A DNA stretch of 64,000 nt from Clostridium nigeriense (GCF_900086595.1 NZ_LT575472.1:272637-336636); one strand, 5' to 3'; shown: positions 51,057 to 61,414, counted from the stretch's first letter. The notes: a model not told the origin generated them from the sequence alone. Made by a program: numbers and translations.

Positions 51057-54000
51057 GTGGTAAATATAGAAAATTTAACTTTAAATAAAATGGACTCAAC
51101 ATTAGGGTTAATACAAAATACACCTAAAAATTTATTAAGTAAACTAGGTATTAATTTTTCATTCGGCACTGGAGTTGGAAATACAATAGAGGTAACGATT
51201 ATATCTGGAGATACATCAGAGAACATAAGAAAGATAGTAGAAGATCTTGGAGGCAAATATGAAGATTTAGGTTATGGATTTGGTATAGTTACAATACCTA
51301 TGAATAATCTAATTAAATTAGCCAATAATCCATCCATACAGTATATAGAGTTACCTAAACAGCTATATACAACAGATAATCAAAGTAATAGAGCAGCTTG
51401 TGTAAACTCAGCAAGAGATATATATGGAATACAAGGAGAGGGTGTTTTAGTTGGTTTCATAGATACTGGAATAGATTATACTCATCCAGCATTTAAGAAT
51501 GAAGATGGTAGTACAAGAATAGACTATATATATGATTTAAGTGTGGATGGGAAAATTTATAGTAAGGAGGATATAGACAATGCCTTAAAGAATTCAGATC
51601 CATATTCTGTAGTTCCCTCTTATGATACTGTTGAACATGGAACTCACGTTGTTGGGATTGCTTGTGCAGGTGGAAAGATAAATCCCGAATATTATGGAGT
51701 TGCTCCAAAAAGTTCAATTGCCATGGTTAAATGTACTAGGGGAAGTTTTGCTCTAAGTAGTAATATTATGAGGGGACTTAAGTTTTTAGTTGATGCAGGT
51801 AAAAGATTAAATAAGCCATTAGTAGTAAATATTAGTTTAAGTACCAATGATGGAGCTCATAATGGTACAAGTCTTCTAGAACAATATATATCAACTATAG
51901 CTACTTTAGAAAGAATTACTATAGTAATTGCTGCTGGAAATGAGGGGGATGCTGCTCATCATATTGGAGGAGAGCTAAGAGGACAAAATAAAATATCTAT
52001 AAATGTAGCTGGAGATGAACCTGGTATAGTAATGAATTTATATAAGCCTGTTTTATCAGAAATTTCTGTAAGAATAACTAGTCCTACAGCAGCAACTAGT
52101 GGTGATATAGTTGTAAGAGAAGGTTATTATGAAGGAATAATAGGAATGGATAGATATCAAGTTTATTATTCAGGGCCAAAACCTTTTGATATAATAGGTG
52201 AAATAACCATTGCTATAGTAACAAACGGCCAGTATATATCATCAGGCCAATGGGAAGTAAGAATTAATTTGCTTAATAATTACTTTGGTCCTTATGATAT
52301 GTGGTTACCTATTTCTGAAGGGCTTAACACTAAAACTAAGTTTTTACAGCCTACAGTATTAAATACTTTAGGGATACCAGCTACTGTAACTAATATAATA
52401 GCAGTTGGAAGTTATAACTATCTAACTAATAATATATCTCCCTTTAGTGGAAGAGGAAAAAAGACTGTATATTATCCTATTAGACCTGATCTTGTAGCAC
52501 CAGGAGAAGATATAAAATCAACTATTCCTAATAGGAGCTTTGATTCAAAAAGCGGCACTTCTATGGCATCTCCTCATGTAGCAGGAATAGCAGCTTTAAT
52601 GATGGAATGGGGAATAGTAAAAAGAAATGATCCATATCTTTTTGGAGAAAGGCTTAAATATTTTTTAGTAGTATCAGCTAAGAGAACTAGAGCAGATGTA
52701 TCATATCCTGATCCGAGTTGGGGGTATGGGGAAGTTTGTTTAAGTTCAGCTATAAATAGGATAATTTCTGATGTAGGGTTAAGGAGAGTTAGTGAAGATA
52801 AAGATAAATTTGATTATATATTTAAAAAGAATATAGATAAATCCTCAAGAGATTATAGAAAAAATGAATATAAACCGAACTTATATAACTTTATTAGTAG
52901 AATAGAACAAATTACTAATCAAGAAGAAAAAGAAGTAATAGGTTTTTTTATTGAATATAATACTTTAGAAGAATTAAAGAAAATAGATGAAATACCAGGA
53001 GCATCAGTTACTGTAATAGATAGTAACTATGCAATTGTTTTTATTCCTTTTGATAGAGTATCAGAGCTTGAGCCTTATATAAAAGATATAGCATCTTTAG
53101 AAGTGCTTGCAATTTATACCCTAGAACAATTAGAACCTGTAGAAGCAAGTGGAGCAACATTATTTCACAATAATCCTTTTCTTGAGTTAAGGGGAAAGGG
53201 AGTACTTGTAGGTATTGTAGATACCGGAATAGATTATTTAAACAGGGAATTTATGAAAGAAGATGATACTACAAGGATATTGAGAATATGGGATCAAACT
53301 TTAGAAAACACACAAGAAATATATGGTGTAAAAATTGGAGTAGAGTATAAAGAAGAAGATATAAATAAGGCTATTCAGTTAAGTAAGAGTGGGGGAGATC
53401 CATACTCTATAGTTAATAGTAAAGATATTATAGGGCATGGAACTTCAGTTGCAAGTTTAGCAGGGGCTAGAGGTTATAATATTGAATTAATAGGAGCGGC
53501 CCCAGATTGTGACTTTGCAATAGTAAAATTACAAGAGGCACCAAAGGTGTTACAGGAGTATGCAGGAGTAACTACTATCGGTATTGGAAGATATACTGGC
53601 ATAGAAGTAATTTTAGGGATAAGGTATTTATCAAGAGTAGCAAGTGAACTTAAAAAACCTATGGTTATTTGTATTCCTGTTGGTACAAATATAGGAGGAC
53701 ACGATGGTTCAAGTGAGATAGAAACATCTATGGATACTGTAAGTATGCAAGCTGGAATTGTATGTGTAACAGGAACAGGAAATGAAGGTGATACAGATAC
53801 CCACACAGAAGGTAAGTTTACAAAGGCTGGGCAAATTAAAAATATAGAAGTTAGAGTAGGAAAAGCTCAAAAAGATTTAAATTTTCAAATATATATACAA
53901 GAACCAGATAGAGTTTCTATTGGAATAGTTTCTCCCTCTGGAGAAGTTGTTGAAAAGATACAAGCTAAATTAAATAAGGTTGAAAATGTAAGATTCATTT

Positions 54001-54656
54001 ATGAAGGAACTAAAATGAGGATATCTTATTTGTATCCTGATCCAGTTACTGGAGGAGAGGTAATAAGTATTGAGGCACGAGGTTTAAGAGAGGGAATATG
54101 GCAATTTAGATTATACGGAGACTATATAGTTGATGGAAGGTACTGGAGTTGGTTACCGCAAAGGAGTCTTTTAGATGAGGATACTAAGTTTTTAAGTCCC
54201 AGTCAATATACCACACTAACTATACCTGCAACAGGGAGAAAGTCTATTGTGCCAGCTTATTACAATCAAAATAATAATGCAACAGTTGGTCAGTCAGGAA
54301 GAGGATTTACTAGAGATGGAAGAATAAAGCCAGATATAGCGGCAGGAGGAATAAATGCATTAGTAACAACTCCAGGAGGGGGAACAAAAGTTGTAAGCGG
54401 TTCTTCCGTTGGTGCTGCTGTTACTACAGGTTGTTGTGCTCTTTTACTCCAATGGGGAATTGTAGATGGAAATGATCCTAATTTATATTCTACGGAGGTT
54501 AGGAGTTATTTAATAAGGGGCGCAACAATGAGGGTTGGAGATATCTATCCTAATGAGCAATGGGGATATGGAGCATTAAATATGAAAGGCGTATTTGATT
54601 CAATAAGAGAAAATTTAATTGGAGGAGTAGAAAAGACTAGAGAAGATGAAGAATAA
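51057..54656 (+). CDS. Double Csp germination protease (CspBA-like fusion) with two intact subtilase domains
   Basis: A 1199-residue protein formed by two complete Csp-type subtilases in tandem. Domain 1: prodomain about 1-125, triad D136 (FIDTGID), H194 (EHGTHVVG), S502 (SGTSMASP), oxyanion N295. Domain 2: its own prodomain about 625-710, triad D722 (IVDTGID), H794 (GHGTSVAS), S1117 (SGSSVGAA), oxyanion N909. The layout resembles CspBA of C. difficile, whose CspA half is a dead protease, but here both halves keep all residues. Located directly upstream of sleC, so it should activate pro-SleC in the spore. The start is uncertain: GTG at 51057 lies inside GAGGTGG, the in-frame ATA at 51066 has the right spacing, and the first ATG is at 51090 without a binding site. 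Confidence 0.88.
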   Translation: MVNIENLTLNKMDSTLGLIQNTPKNLLSKLGINFSFGTGVGNTIEVTIISGDTSENIRKIVEDLGGKYEDLGYGFGIVTIPMNNLIKLANNPSIQYIELPKQLYTTDNQSNRAACVNSARDIYGIQGEGVLVGFIDTGIDYTHPAFKNEDGSTRIDYIYDLSVDGKIYSKEDIDNALKNSDPYSVVPSYDTVEHGTHVVGIACAGGKINPEYYGVAPKSSIAMVKCTRGSFALSSNIMRGLKFLVDAGKRLNKPLVVNISLSTNDGAHNGTSLLEQYISTIATLERITIVIAAGNEGDAAHHIGGELRGQNKISINVAGDEPGIVMNLYKPVLSEISVRITSPTAATSGDIVVREGYYEGIIGMDRYQVYYSGPKPFDIIGEITIAIVTNGQYISSGQWEVRINLLNNYFGPYDMWLPISEGLNTKTKFLQPTVLNTLGIPATVTNIIAVGSYNYLTNNISPFSGRGKKTVYYPIRPDLVAPGEDIKSTIPNRSFDSKSGTSMASPHVAGIAALMMEWGIVKRNDPYLFGERLKYFLVVSAKRTRADVSYPDPSWGYGEVCLSSAINRIISDVGLRRVSEDKDKFDYIFKKNIDKSSRDYRKNEYKPNLYNFISRIEQITNQEEKEVIGFFIEYNTLEELKKIDEIPGASVTVIDSNYAIVFIPFDRVSELEPYIKDIASLEVLAIYTLEQLEPVEASGATLFHNNPFLELRGKGVLVGIVDTGIDYLNREFMKEDDTTRILRIWDQTLENTQEIYGVKIGVEYKEEDINKAIQLSKSGGDPYSIVNSKDIIGHGTSVASLAGARGYNIELIGAAPDCDFAIVKLQEAPKVLQEYAGVTTIGIGRYTGIEVILGIRYLSRVASELKKPMVICIPVGTNIGGHDGSSEIETSMDTVSMQAGIVCVTGTGNEGDTDTHTEGKFTKAGQIKNIEVRVGKAQKDLNFQIYIQEPDRVSIGIVSPSGEVVEKIQAKLNKVENVRFIYEGTKMRISYLYPDPVTGGEVISIEARGLREGIWQFRLYGDYIVDGRYWSWLPQRSLLDEDTKFLSPSQYTTLTIPATGRKSIVPAYYNQNNNATVGQSGRGFTRDGRIKPDIAAGGINALVTTPGGGTKVVSGSSVGAAVTTGCCALLLQWGIVDGNDPNLYSTEVRSYLIRGATMRVGDIYPNEQWGYGALNMKGVFDSIRENLIGGVEKTREDEE

Positions 54657-54769
54657 AATGATAGAGAACTATTTATAAGAAGGCCTGGAGACTTATAGTA
54701 ATTTATAAAAGAACAAATTTTTAAATAACACATATATTAATTAAAGAAGAAATAATAAAGGAGTAATAT

Positions 54770-56164
54770 ATGGCTCAAGGTAGGTTAAAGGTTCAATGTT
54801 TTGTAAATGAAACTTATATACCTGTTGATAACACAAAGATAACTATAAGACCATCTCAAGGTGGAGCAGATTCTAAAGAAATAGTATTATCTACTGATTC
54901 AATGGGAGAATCTCAAATTATAGATTTAGAAGCTCCTCCCCTAGAATATTCTCAGCAACCCACAGGACAGATACCATATAGTATGTATGATATAAGAGTA
55001 GAGAGGGAAGGTTTTCAAAGTATATTAGTTAACAGGTGCCAAATTTTCCCGGATGAGCTAGCTATACAGCAATGCAATCTTATACAATCTTCAGGAATAT
55101 TAACTAGAATGGAGAATATTAATATTCCACCAAATACAGCAAATAATCAACAAGATGGTAATGTAAATGAAATAATAAACATTGGGCCTAATGTATTAAA
55201 TGGTAATTATCCAGAAAAAATTCCAGAAGAGATAGAGAAACCACTGCCACCTCCAACCAGTGGAGTAGTTTTACCCAAACCGGTTGTTCCAGAATTTATA
55301 GTTGTTCATGCAGGTGGGCCTAATAATACCTCAGCATCAAATTACAAAGTTCTTTATAAGGACTATGTAAAAAATGTTGCATCATGTGAAATTTATTCAA
55401 CTTGGCCAGAAAGCACGATAAGAGCTAATGTTTATGCAATAATTTCATTTACATTAAATAGAATATATACTGAATGGTACAGAGGAAAGGGTAAAAATTT
55501 TGATATAACTAATTCCACAGCTTATGATCATGCTTTTACTTACGGAAGAAACATATTTGAAAGTATAAGTGCAGTTGTAGATGACATATTTGCAACTTAT
55601 ATAAGAAGAATTGGAAGAAAACAACCTTTATTAACACAATATTGTGATGGAAAAAATGTTACTTGTCCTGGTTGGATGACTCAATGGGGAAGCAAGTATT
55701 TAGGTGATCAAGGAAAGACACCATATGAAATATTAACTAGCTTCTATGGCAATGATATAGAGTTAGTAACTGCTGAGCAAGTTAAGGGAATTCCCAAATC
55801 ATATCCAGGATATGATTTAATAGTAGGATCAACAGGACCAGAAGTTAAATCTATTCAAGAATATTTAAATAGAATATCTCAAAATTATCCTTTGATTCCT
55901 AAGGTAGCGCAAGATGGAGTATATGGTACTAATACAGCAGAAGCGGTTAAAGTGTTCCAAGGAGTATTTAACTTACCGAAAACAGGAGTAGTAGATTATG
56001 CAACATGGTATAAAATTTCTGATATTTATGTAGGCGTAACTAGAATAGCTGAGCTTAGGAGTAGCGCAAAGCAAGTGGAAAGAATATTTATACCACCAAG
56101 ATCATTTGATAATTATTATGATAAAACAGTTCCAAGATTTAATTACTACGATGATATAGTATAA
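54770..56164 (+). CDS. sleC: Spore cortex-lytic enzyme SleC (preproenzyme)
   Basis: The 464-residue cortex hydrolase that degrades spore peptidoglycan during germination, made as an inactive precursor and cut by Csp proteases. The N-terminal region (MAQGRLKVQCFVNETYIPVD, RPSQGGADSK, RVEREGFQSILV) is the SleC pre/pro part; the middle (residues about 175-345) contains ASCEIYSTWPESTIRANVYAI and a conserved CDGKNVTCPGWMTQWGS, matching the SpoIID-like lytic transglycosylase domain; the C-terminus is a peptidoglycan-binding repeat (GPEVKSIQEYLNRI, VYGTNTAEAVKVFQ). AAAGGAG precedes ATG. It follows the double Csp gene by 113 bases. Confidence 0.94.
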   Translation: MAQGRLKVQCFVNETYIPVDNTKITIRPSQGGADSKEIVLSTDSMGESQIIDLEAPPLEYSQQPTGQIPYSMYDIRVEREGFQSILVNRCQIFPDELAIQQCNLIQSSGILTRMENINIPPNTANNQQDGNVNEIINIGPNVLNGNYPEKIPEEIEKPLPPPTSGVVLPKPVVPEFIVVHAGGPNNTSASNYKVLYKDYVKNVASCEIYSTWPESTIRANVYAIISFTLNRIYTEWYRGKGKNFDITNSTAYDHAFTYGRNIFESISAVVDDIFATYIRRIGRKQPLLTQYCDGKNVTCPGWMTQWGSKYLGDQGKTPYEILTSFYGNDIELVTAEQVKGIPKSYPGYDLIVGSTGPEVKSIQEYLNRISQNYPLIPKVAQDGVYGTNTAEAVKVFQGVFNLPKTGVVDYATWYKISDIYVGVTRIAELRSSAKQVERIFIPPRSFDNYYDKTVPRFNYYDDIV

Positions 56165-56205
56165 AAATAGATGAATTGGAAAATTTCCAATTCATCTATT
56201 TTTTT
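56163..56205 (+). terminator. Terminator of sleC
   Basis: A 20-bp-armed perfect hairpin starting AAAAATAGATGAATTGG, followed by a T run; it overlaps the sleC stop codon. Confidence 0.9.
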
Positions 56206-56266
56206 GTTTATAATAGTTATATAATATAGGGTATGAATTTAAAATTTTAGCATAGGAGGGAAAAAT

Positions 56267-58045
56267 ATGAAGGGTACCGTAGTTTCGACCTGGATTAGAA
56301 CTTGTAGGGATTTATATGGAAATGACACAATAAACAAATGCTTAAGAGATGTTAACTGGCCAGAAGACATTGTTTTTACTCCTCTTGAAGATGTAGAGGA
56401 TAAAAAAATATTTAAGTTTATTGATATTATTGCAAATACCGTAGGAGTTTCATCAAATGATCTATGGAAGGTTATTGGAGAAAATAATTTAAATAAATTT
56501 GCAGAGGATTATCCAGTATTTTTTAAAAGGATAAGCCTTTATAAATTTTTAGATTCGCTTAATTTCATTCATTCTATAATAATGAAAAAGATACGAGGTG
56601 CTAAGCCACCTAAAATGCACCTTGAATATGTTACGGAAAATAGTATAAATTTTACATATAGATCTGAAAGAGAGTTATTTGATTACTTCTTAGGATTATT
56701 AATGGGAAGTGCTAAATTTTTCAATGAAAAAATAGAGGTAAATGAAGTTGAAAGAAAAAAAGGGGAACTAAAAGTACATATTAAATTTGAAAAAAATATA
56801 AATCAAAGTAAGAAGTACTTAATTAGCAAAGCTTTATCTAATATAGGTTTTAGGAGCCTAGAATTAAAAATATCTATCCCTATATTTATAATAGTTACAT
56901 GTGTTGGGATACTAATATCAGGTCTAGCAAAAGGATTAATAATAGGTATTATTTCAGGAATAATTTCAAGTATAATAACTTATATAATGTTTAAGCCTTT
57001 AAATGATATTATAGAAAATATAGAAAATAACAATTTTGAGGAAATAGAAAGAAGTATTGCTACTAATGATAAGCTAGAAAAAATATATAAGGGAATATCT
57101 AAGCTTAAAAATAGTATTAGACAAGATGTAACCTCTGCTAACCTTACTTTAAATGAATTAAGTATTTTCACACAAGCTATGTATAAAACTACTGAAAGTA
57201 TGAAAAAAGCTACAGAGGAAATAGGAGTTTGTTCACAACAAGTTTTAGAATGGGCTGCAAAGCAAGAAATAAGTACAGAATCATTAGTTAAACAAACGAA
57301 TGATAATATTTCAGCTTTAAAAGAATTAGTTAAACTCGAAGATAAGAACAAAAATGAGTTATATAAATCAGTAGATAAAATAAATGAAAGTCATAATAGT
57401 GTGGACAAGTCTAGTGAAGCAATTAGGGAAACTTTAAATTCTTTTATGAATGTAAAAGAAAGAGGACAAAATCTTCAAAAGAAAGCAGAAGATATAACTA
57501 ATATTGTAGCATTAGTTTCTGGGATATCAGATCAAACTAATCTTTTAGCTTTAAATGCATCTATAGAAGCAGCAAGAGCTGGAGAACAAGGTAGGGGGTT
57601 TGCAGTAGTAGCTGAAGAAGTAAGAAAGCTTGCAGAGCAATCTCAACAAGCTGTAAAAGATATTAATAGTAATTTATCTTATTTTGCTGAAGAAATAACA
57701 TCCTTAGTTTCAAGTATAGAAAATCAATATTCAGCTTTAGAATTAGAAACTTCAAATCTTGAAAATGTTAGAGTTATAAGTTCAGAGGCAAATGATTTAA
57801 TTAAGGTTGTTTCTGATGAAACAAATGAAGCTATAGTAAAATTAAATAATGAAGTTAAATCAGTAGAAAAAATGAGTGATACTATAGACACATTAGCTGC
57901 TATAGCCGCAGAAAATGCAGCAGCTTCTCAACAAGTTAATCAAAATATAGAAGAGTTTACTAGAAGTATTAAAGAAATGATACAAACTTTACAAAAGGTT
58001 AAAGATGTTGAGGAAAATTTCATAACAGATGTAAATAATGAGTAA
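56267..58045 (+). CDS. Methyl-accepting chemotaxis protein with N-terminal H-NOX (haem gas sensor) domain
   Basis: A 592-residue chemoreceptor. Residues 1-185 are an H-NOX domain: [25 protein letters not shown], the proximal haem ligand H102 (FIHSIIMKK) and the haem-propionate motif Y131-S133-R135. Distal pocket residues W9, N74 and Y140 also match the O2-binding H-NOX of the anaerobe Caldanaerobacter. Two hydrophobic helices (about 205-245) follow, then a cytoplasmic signalling domain with the hairpin tip [39 protein letters not shown]. It should sense O2 (or NO) through haem and signal to CheA/CheW, steering away from oxygen. No chemotaxis genes are adjacent. Confidence 0.94.
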   Translation: MKGTVVSTWIRTCRDLYGNDTINKCLRDVNWPEDIVFTPLEDVEDKKIFKFIDIIANTVGVSSNDLWKVIGENNLNKFAEDYPVFFKRISLYKFLDSLNFIHSIIMKKIRGAKPPKMHLEYVTENSINFTYRSERELFDYFLGLLMGSAKFFNEKIEVNEVERKKGELKVHIKFEKNINQSKKYLISKALSNIGFRSLELKISIPIFIIVTCVGILISGLAKGLIIGIISGIISSIITYIMFKPLNDIIENIENNNFEEIERSIATNDKLEKIYKGISKLKNSIRQDVTSANLTLNELSIFTQAMYKTTESMKKATEEIGVCSQQVLEWAAKQEISTESLVKQTNDNISALKELVKLEDKNKNELYKSVDKINESHNSVDKSSEAIRETLNSFMNVKERGQNLQKKAEDITNIVALVSGISDQTNLLALNASIEAARAGEQGRGFAVVAEEVRKLAEQSQQAVKDINSNLSYFAEEITSLVSSIENQYSALELETSNLENVRVISSEANDLIKVVSDETNEAIVKLNNEVKSVEKMSDTIDTLAAIAAENAAASQQVNQNIEEFTRSIKEMIQTLQKVKDVEENFITDVNNE

Positions 58046-58060
58046 ATATTAGTGGAATTA

Positions 58061-58090
58061 TGGAGCTGTATTAATACAGCTCCATTTTTA
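58061..58090. terminator. Bidirectional terminator
   Basis: A perfect palindrome TGGAGCTGTATT and complement (58061-58084) followed by T residues, between the convergent MCP and YkvI genes. Confidence 0.88.
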
Positions 58091-59149
58091 ATTATTTAAC
58101 TCTTTTTTATGTTTAAAATAAAAATAAATTGTTTGGCTTATAAAAACTAAGCTAAGTAATCCAAAAAATGGATACAAGGAGCCTATTAAATTAGAGAATC
58201 CAATTCTAGAGATAGGTAAAGCAATTAAAATAACTATAAATATTGATTTTTTAAAATTTATATTAAAAGTGTTATCTAGGGTTTTACTAATAGAGTAAAC
58301 ATCAGAAACCTCGGTAGAAAACATTTCAAGCCAAATCACTACTAATAATAAAGCTTGAATTATATTTCCAAAGGGTTGTGCTACAAATAATAAAGGTATT
58401 TCATATTTATTTATATATGGCTGATTTATCATTAATAAAAAATTAATAGCAAAACTTAGAGCTACTAATCCAAGAGCTCCTAATGTAACTCCCCAAAACA
58501 TAGTTTTAGGTCTTCTTATTTGATTACTTAAAGGAACTAATACACCTAAGGAACAAAGGGTATTATATCCAGAGTAAAGAATTGTAGATAAGGCTATTCC
58601 AGTTTTTTGAGGTGAAATTTTAGTCATTTGGCTAAAGGAAACCATATCTTTACAGAACATAAAGTATAAAGTGGTTATAAGTGTAATTGTGATGATTAAA
58701 GTTGGAACTATAAAAGAGTTTACTTCAATTAATCCATTTGTATCTCGAAGTAAAAAGAAAATAGCAAGTGCTACCATAATAAGTGAGCCTGCAATTTTGG
58801 GTATTCCAAAAAATTGATTAATTAAAGCCCCACTTCCAGCTAAGATTATAGATGCACTAGAAATTAAATAAAGAGTAGTTATTGCACCTGTAATTTTACC
58901 TAAAATATTTGGACTAACGACTTTTATAACATCTCCGTAGGAGTTAAGTTTATACTTAATACTTATTTTGGAAACTATTGACCCAAGAACTATATACAAT
59001 ATTCCACAAACTATAATTCCAATAAAACTTACCACTCCATAGGATGTAAAAAATTCTTTTATTTCTTGTCCAGAAGCTAATCCAGCTCCAACTATTGTGC
59101 CTATAAAAACTACAGCAACTTGAAAAATTTTTGAAAGTTCATCCTTCAT
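58088..59149 (-). CDS. YkvI family membrane protein (LeuT-fold putative transporter)
   Basis: A 353-residue protein with about ten transmembrane segments. The first contains FIGTIVGAGLASGQEIKEFF, the unwound-helix motif of the YkvI group in the amino acid-polyamine-cation superfamily; later stretches include ILYSGYNTLCSLGVLVPL and LEMFSTEVSDVYSISKTL. The substrate is unknown. ATG at 59149 follows a GGGG-type site on the minus strand. It is a single gene, convergent with the H-NOX receptor gene. Confidence 0.82.
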   Translation of the reverse strand: MKDELSKIFQVAVVFIGTIVGAGLASGQEIKEFFTSYGVVSFIGIIVCGILYIVLGSIVSKISIKYKLNSYGDVIKVVSPNILGKITGAITTLYLISSASIILAGSGALINQFFGIPKIAGSLIMVALAIFFLLRDTNGLIEVNSFIVPTLIITITLITTLYFMFCKDMVSFSQMTKISPQKTGIALSTILYSGYNTLCSLGVLVPLSNQIRRPKTMFWGVTLGALGLVALSFAINFLLMINQPYINKYEIPLLFVAQPFGNIIQALLLVVIWLEMFSTEVSDVYSISKTLDNTFNINFKKSIFIVILIALPISRIGFSNLIGSLYPFFGLLSLVFISQTIYFYFKHKKELNN

Positions 59150-59274
59150 TTTAAATCCCCCTAATTTATCTCTATTAACAATATATATAGATTGTTAGTC
59201 TTTTATTCTTAAAAATGAATAAGCTATCTAATCTTAGGGAAAATAACTTTAAGGAGTATTAAGGAGGAATGAAA

Positions 59275-60378
59275 TTGAGGAAAAAGATTTTGTCATTAAC
59301 TTCTTTATTAATATTTATATTAATGTTGTTTTCAGCTTGTTCTAATACTGAATATAATGAAGAAGATATAGAAATATTTAGTTTAAAAAAGTCCTTTGAA
59401 TTAGCAGAACAATATTTAGGACTAATTAAAAATAATAATATTGAAGAAGCTAATAAATTATGTACACAGAAATTAATAGATAATAATAAAAAAATATTAA
59501 CAGGGACATCGGATATAATAGCATTTGCTCCAGACAATGTAATTGAATCTTCAAAGTCAGCTTTTATTACTTTTAACGTAATAAGAAATTCGCAATCTGA
59601 ACCAAAATGTGATTTAGATAATTATGCAATTAAGGTTATAAAAGAAGGCGATAATTATAAAATAGACGAAATAAAAGCTATAAACTTAAAACAAGTGTTT
59701 GTTAGAAATAAATCTTTAAGAATGATAAGTGAAGATGGAGGAAAAAGTGATTTAATTATTTCTTTAAATAATATTCCAAAGGATGCTTATTTAAAAGAAA
59801 ATGAACTTATGTTATATAAAGAGAAGGTACCATCTGATAAGTTTGGACCAATATCTTTAGGATATAAGGGAAAAAAGATTGCTATTTCAACAATAAGTGA
59901 AAACAGGGCTTTTATATCCATTGCTTTTATACAGGAAAGTAAAGAAGCACAGGGAGGAGCTAATTCTCAAGGAGAATCTGGTGGAAATACTCAACAACAG
60001 GGTGGTAATGTTGAAAATAATCTTGAAGACTTAGTAGATAAACCTATAGCAAAAAAAGTTATCCATGTTGATCTTTTAAATGACGTAACTTTAGATAACT
60101 TAGTTTTTACTCAAGAAGAAAGATATTTAATAGTAGAATATTTAAATTCAAATGAAGTTAAAAGAATGAAGGTTTATAATAGTGCTAGTGGGGATTTAGT
60201 AGATTTAAATTTTGATGAAATAATTCCTAGTGATAAATATAATATAGAATTAATAGAGTTTAAAAAGGATCAATTTAAAATAAAGGTTATTCCAAAGAGC
60301 GGAGTAAAAGATATTAATGAAGATATTCTTGGGGAATATAATGTAGGGATAGAATCAAAGGTAATTAAAAAAATATAG
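59275..60378 (+). CDS. Lipoprotein, function unknown
   Basis: A secreted, lipid-anchored protein of about 367 residues. A signal peptide (KKILSLTSLLIFILMLFSAC) ends in a lipobox with the modified Cys, so the mature protein is tethered outside the membrane. The body has an NTF2-like first half (SFELAEQYLGLIKNNNIEEANKLCTQ, VIKEGDNYKIDEIK), and a Gly/Gln/Asn-rich linker (GGANSQGESGGNTQQQGGN) before a C-terminal beta domain. I recognise no characterised family. Start: ATG at 59269 is only one base after AAGGAGG, while TTG at 59275 has 7-base spacing and is preferred. Confidence 0.75.
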   Translation: MRKKILSLTSLLIFILMLFSACSNTEYNEEDIEIFSLKKSFELAEQYLGLIKNNNIEEANKLCTQKLIDNNKKILTGTSDIIAFAPDNVIESSKSAFITFNVIRNSQSEPKCDLDNYAIKVIKEGDNYKIDEIKAINLKQVFVRNKSLRMISEDGGKSDLIISLNNIPKDAYLKENELMLYKEKVPSDKFGPISLGYKGKKIAISTISENRAFISIAFIQESKEAQGGANSQGESGGNTQQQGGNVENNLEDLVDKPIAKKVIHVDLLNDVTLDNLVFTQEERYLIVEYLNSNEVKRMKVYNSASGDLVDLNFDEIIPSDKYNIELIEFKKDQFKIKVIPKSGVKDINEDILGEYNVGIESKVIKKI

Positions 60379-60410
60379 AAAACTCTTAACATATGAAAAT
60401 ATTGTAGTAG

Positions 60411-60456
60411 AATAAAAGTACAACTTAAATAAAATAAAGTGGTACTTTTATTTTTT
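60411..60456 (+). terminator. Terminator of the lipoprotein gene
   Basis: AATAAAAGTAC (60411-60421) pairs with GTACTTTTATT (60442-60452) and is followed by T residues; it adjoins the ribosome binding site of the next gene, so it might also attenuate that gene. Confidence 0.7.
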
Positions 60457-60466
60457 GGAGGAATTT

Positions 60467-61390
60467 ATGAAAAAATGGAATGATAAAAGATATCATAGCT
60501 TAAATTATTATCTTAGAAACAAGTTTGATGAGAAAGTATATAAGATATCCTTAGATGGAGGATTTACTTGTCCTAATAGAGACGGAAAAGTAGCAAAAGG
60601 AGGATGTACCTTCTGTAGTGCAAGGGGATCAGGGGACTTTGCAGGTAGTAGAGTATTATCAATTACTAAACAGTTTGAAGATAGAAAAGACATGATGGAG
60701 AAGAAATGGAAGAATGGTAAGCTAATTGCATACTTCCAAGCTTATACTAATACTTATGCTCCAGTTGAAGAGCTTAAAAGAAAGTATGAAGAAGCATTAA
60801 AACAAGAAAATGTAGTTGCCATATCTATAGCCACAAGACCAGATTGTATAGATGATGATGTTTTAGACTTTTTAACTGAATTAAATGAAAAGACATATTT
60901 AATAGTTGAACTTGGATTACAAACTATAAATGATGAAACAGCAAGAAATTTTAATAGAGGATATGATTTTGAAGTTTTTGATAACACATTAAAGAGATTG
61001 ATAGAAAGAAATATTGAGGTAGTTGCCCATACTATATTTGGATTACCTGGAGAAACTGAAGAAGATATGTTAAAAACCGTTGACTATATTGCTCACTCAG
61101 GAGCCAAGGGAATCAAGTTTCACTTACTGCACTTAATGAAGGGAACTAAGATGGTAGAACAATATGAAAGTGGAGAACTAAAATTATTAACTCAAGAGCA
61201 ATATATAGATTTAGTTTGTAAGGGAGTAGCAAGAATACCAGAAGATATGGTTGTTCATAGATTAACGGGAGATGCACCAAGGGATTTATTAATAGGACCA
61301 ATGTGGAGCTTGAAGAAATGGGAAGTATTAAATGCTATAGATAAAGCACTAGAAGATAACGATATATGGCAAGGTAAAGATTTTAAGTAG
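60467..61390 (+). CDS. Radical SAM protein, TIGR01212/YhcC family
   Basis: A 307-residue radical SAM enzyme. The cluster-binding cysteines are in ISLDGGFTCPNRDGKVAKGG and the following CTFCSARGSGDF (C-x11-C-x2-C spacing typical of this family). SAM-binding region VAISIATRPDCIDDDVL and LIVELGLQTINDETARNFNRGYDF follow, then THTIFGLPGE-type GLPGETEEDML. The opening KWNDKRYHSLNYYLRNKFDEKVYK is a family signature. The reaction is not established; a B. subtilis member (YtqA) lies near tRNA-modification genes. GGAGG at 60457-60461 sets ATG at 60467. Confidence 0.92.
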   Translation: MKKWNDKRYHSLNYYLRNKFDEKVYKISLDGGFTCPNRDGKVAKGGCTFCSARGSGDFAGSRVLSITKQFEDRKDMMEKKWKNGKLIAYFQAYTNTYAPVEELKRKYEEALKQENVVAISIATRPDCIDDDVLDFLTELNEKTYLIVELGLQTINDETARNFNRGYDFEVFDNTLKRLIERNIEVVAHTIFGLPGETEEDMLKTVDYIAHSGAKGIKFHLLHLMKGTKMVEQYESGELKLLTQEQYIDLVCKGVARIPEDMVVHRLTGDAPRDLLIGPMWSLKKWEVLNAIDKALEDNDIWQGKDFK

Positions 61391-61414
61391 TTATATAGTA
61401 TTGGGGGAATATAT

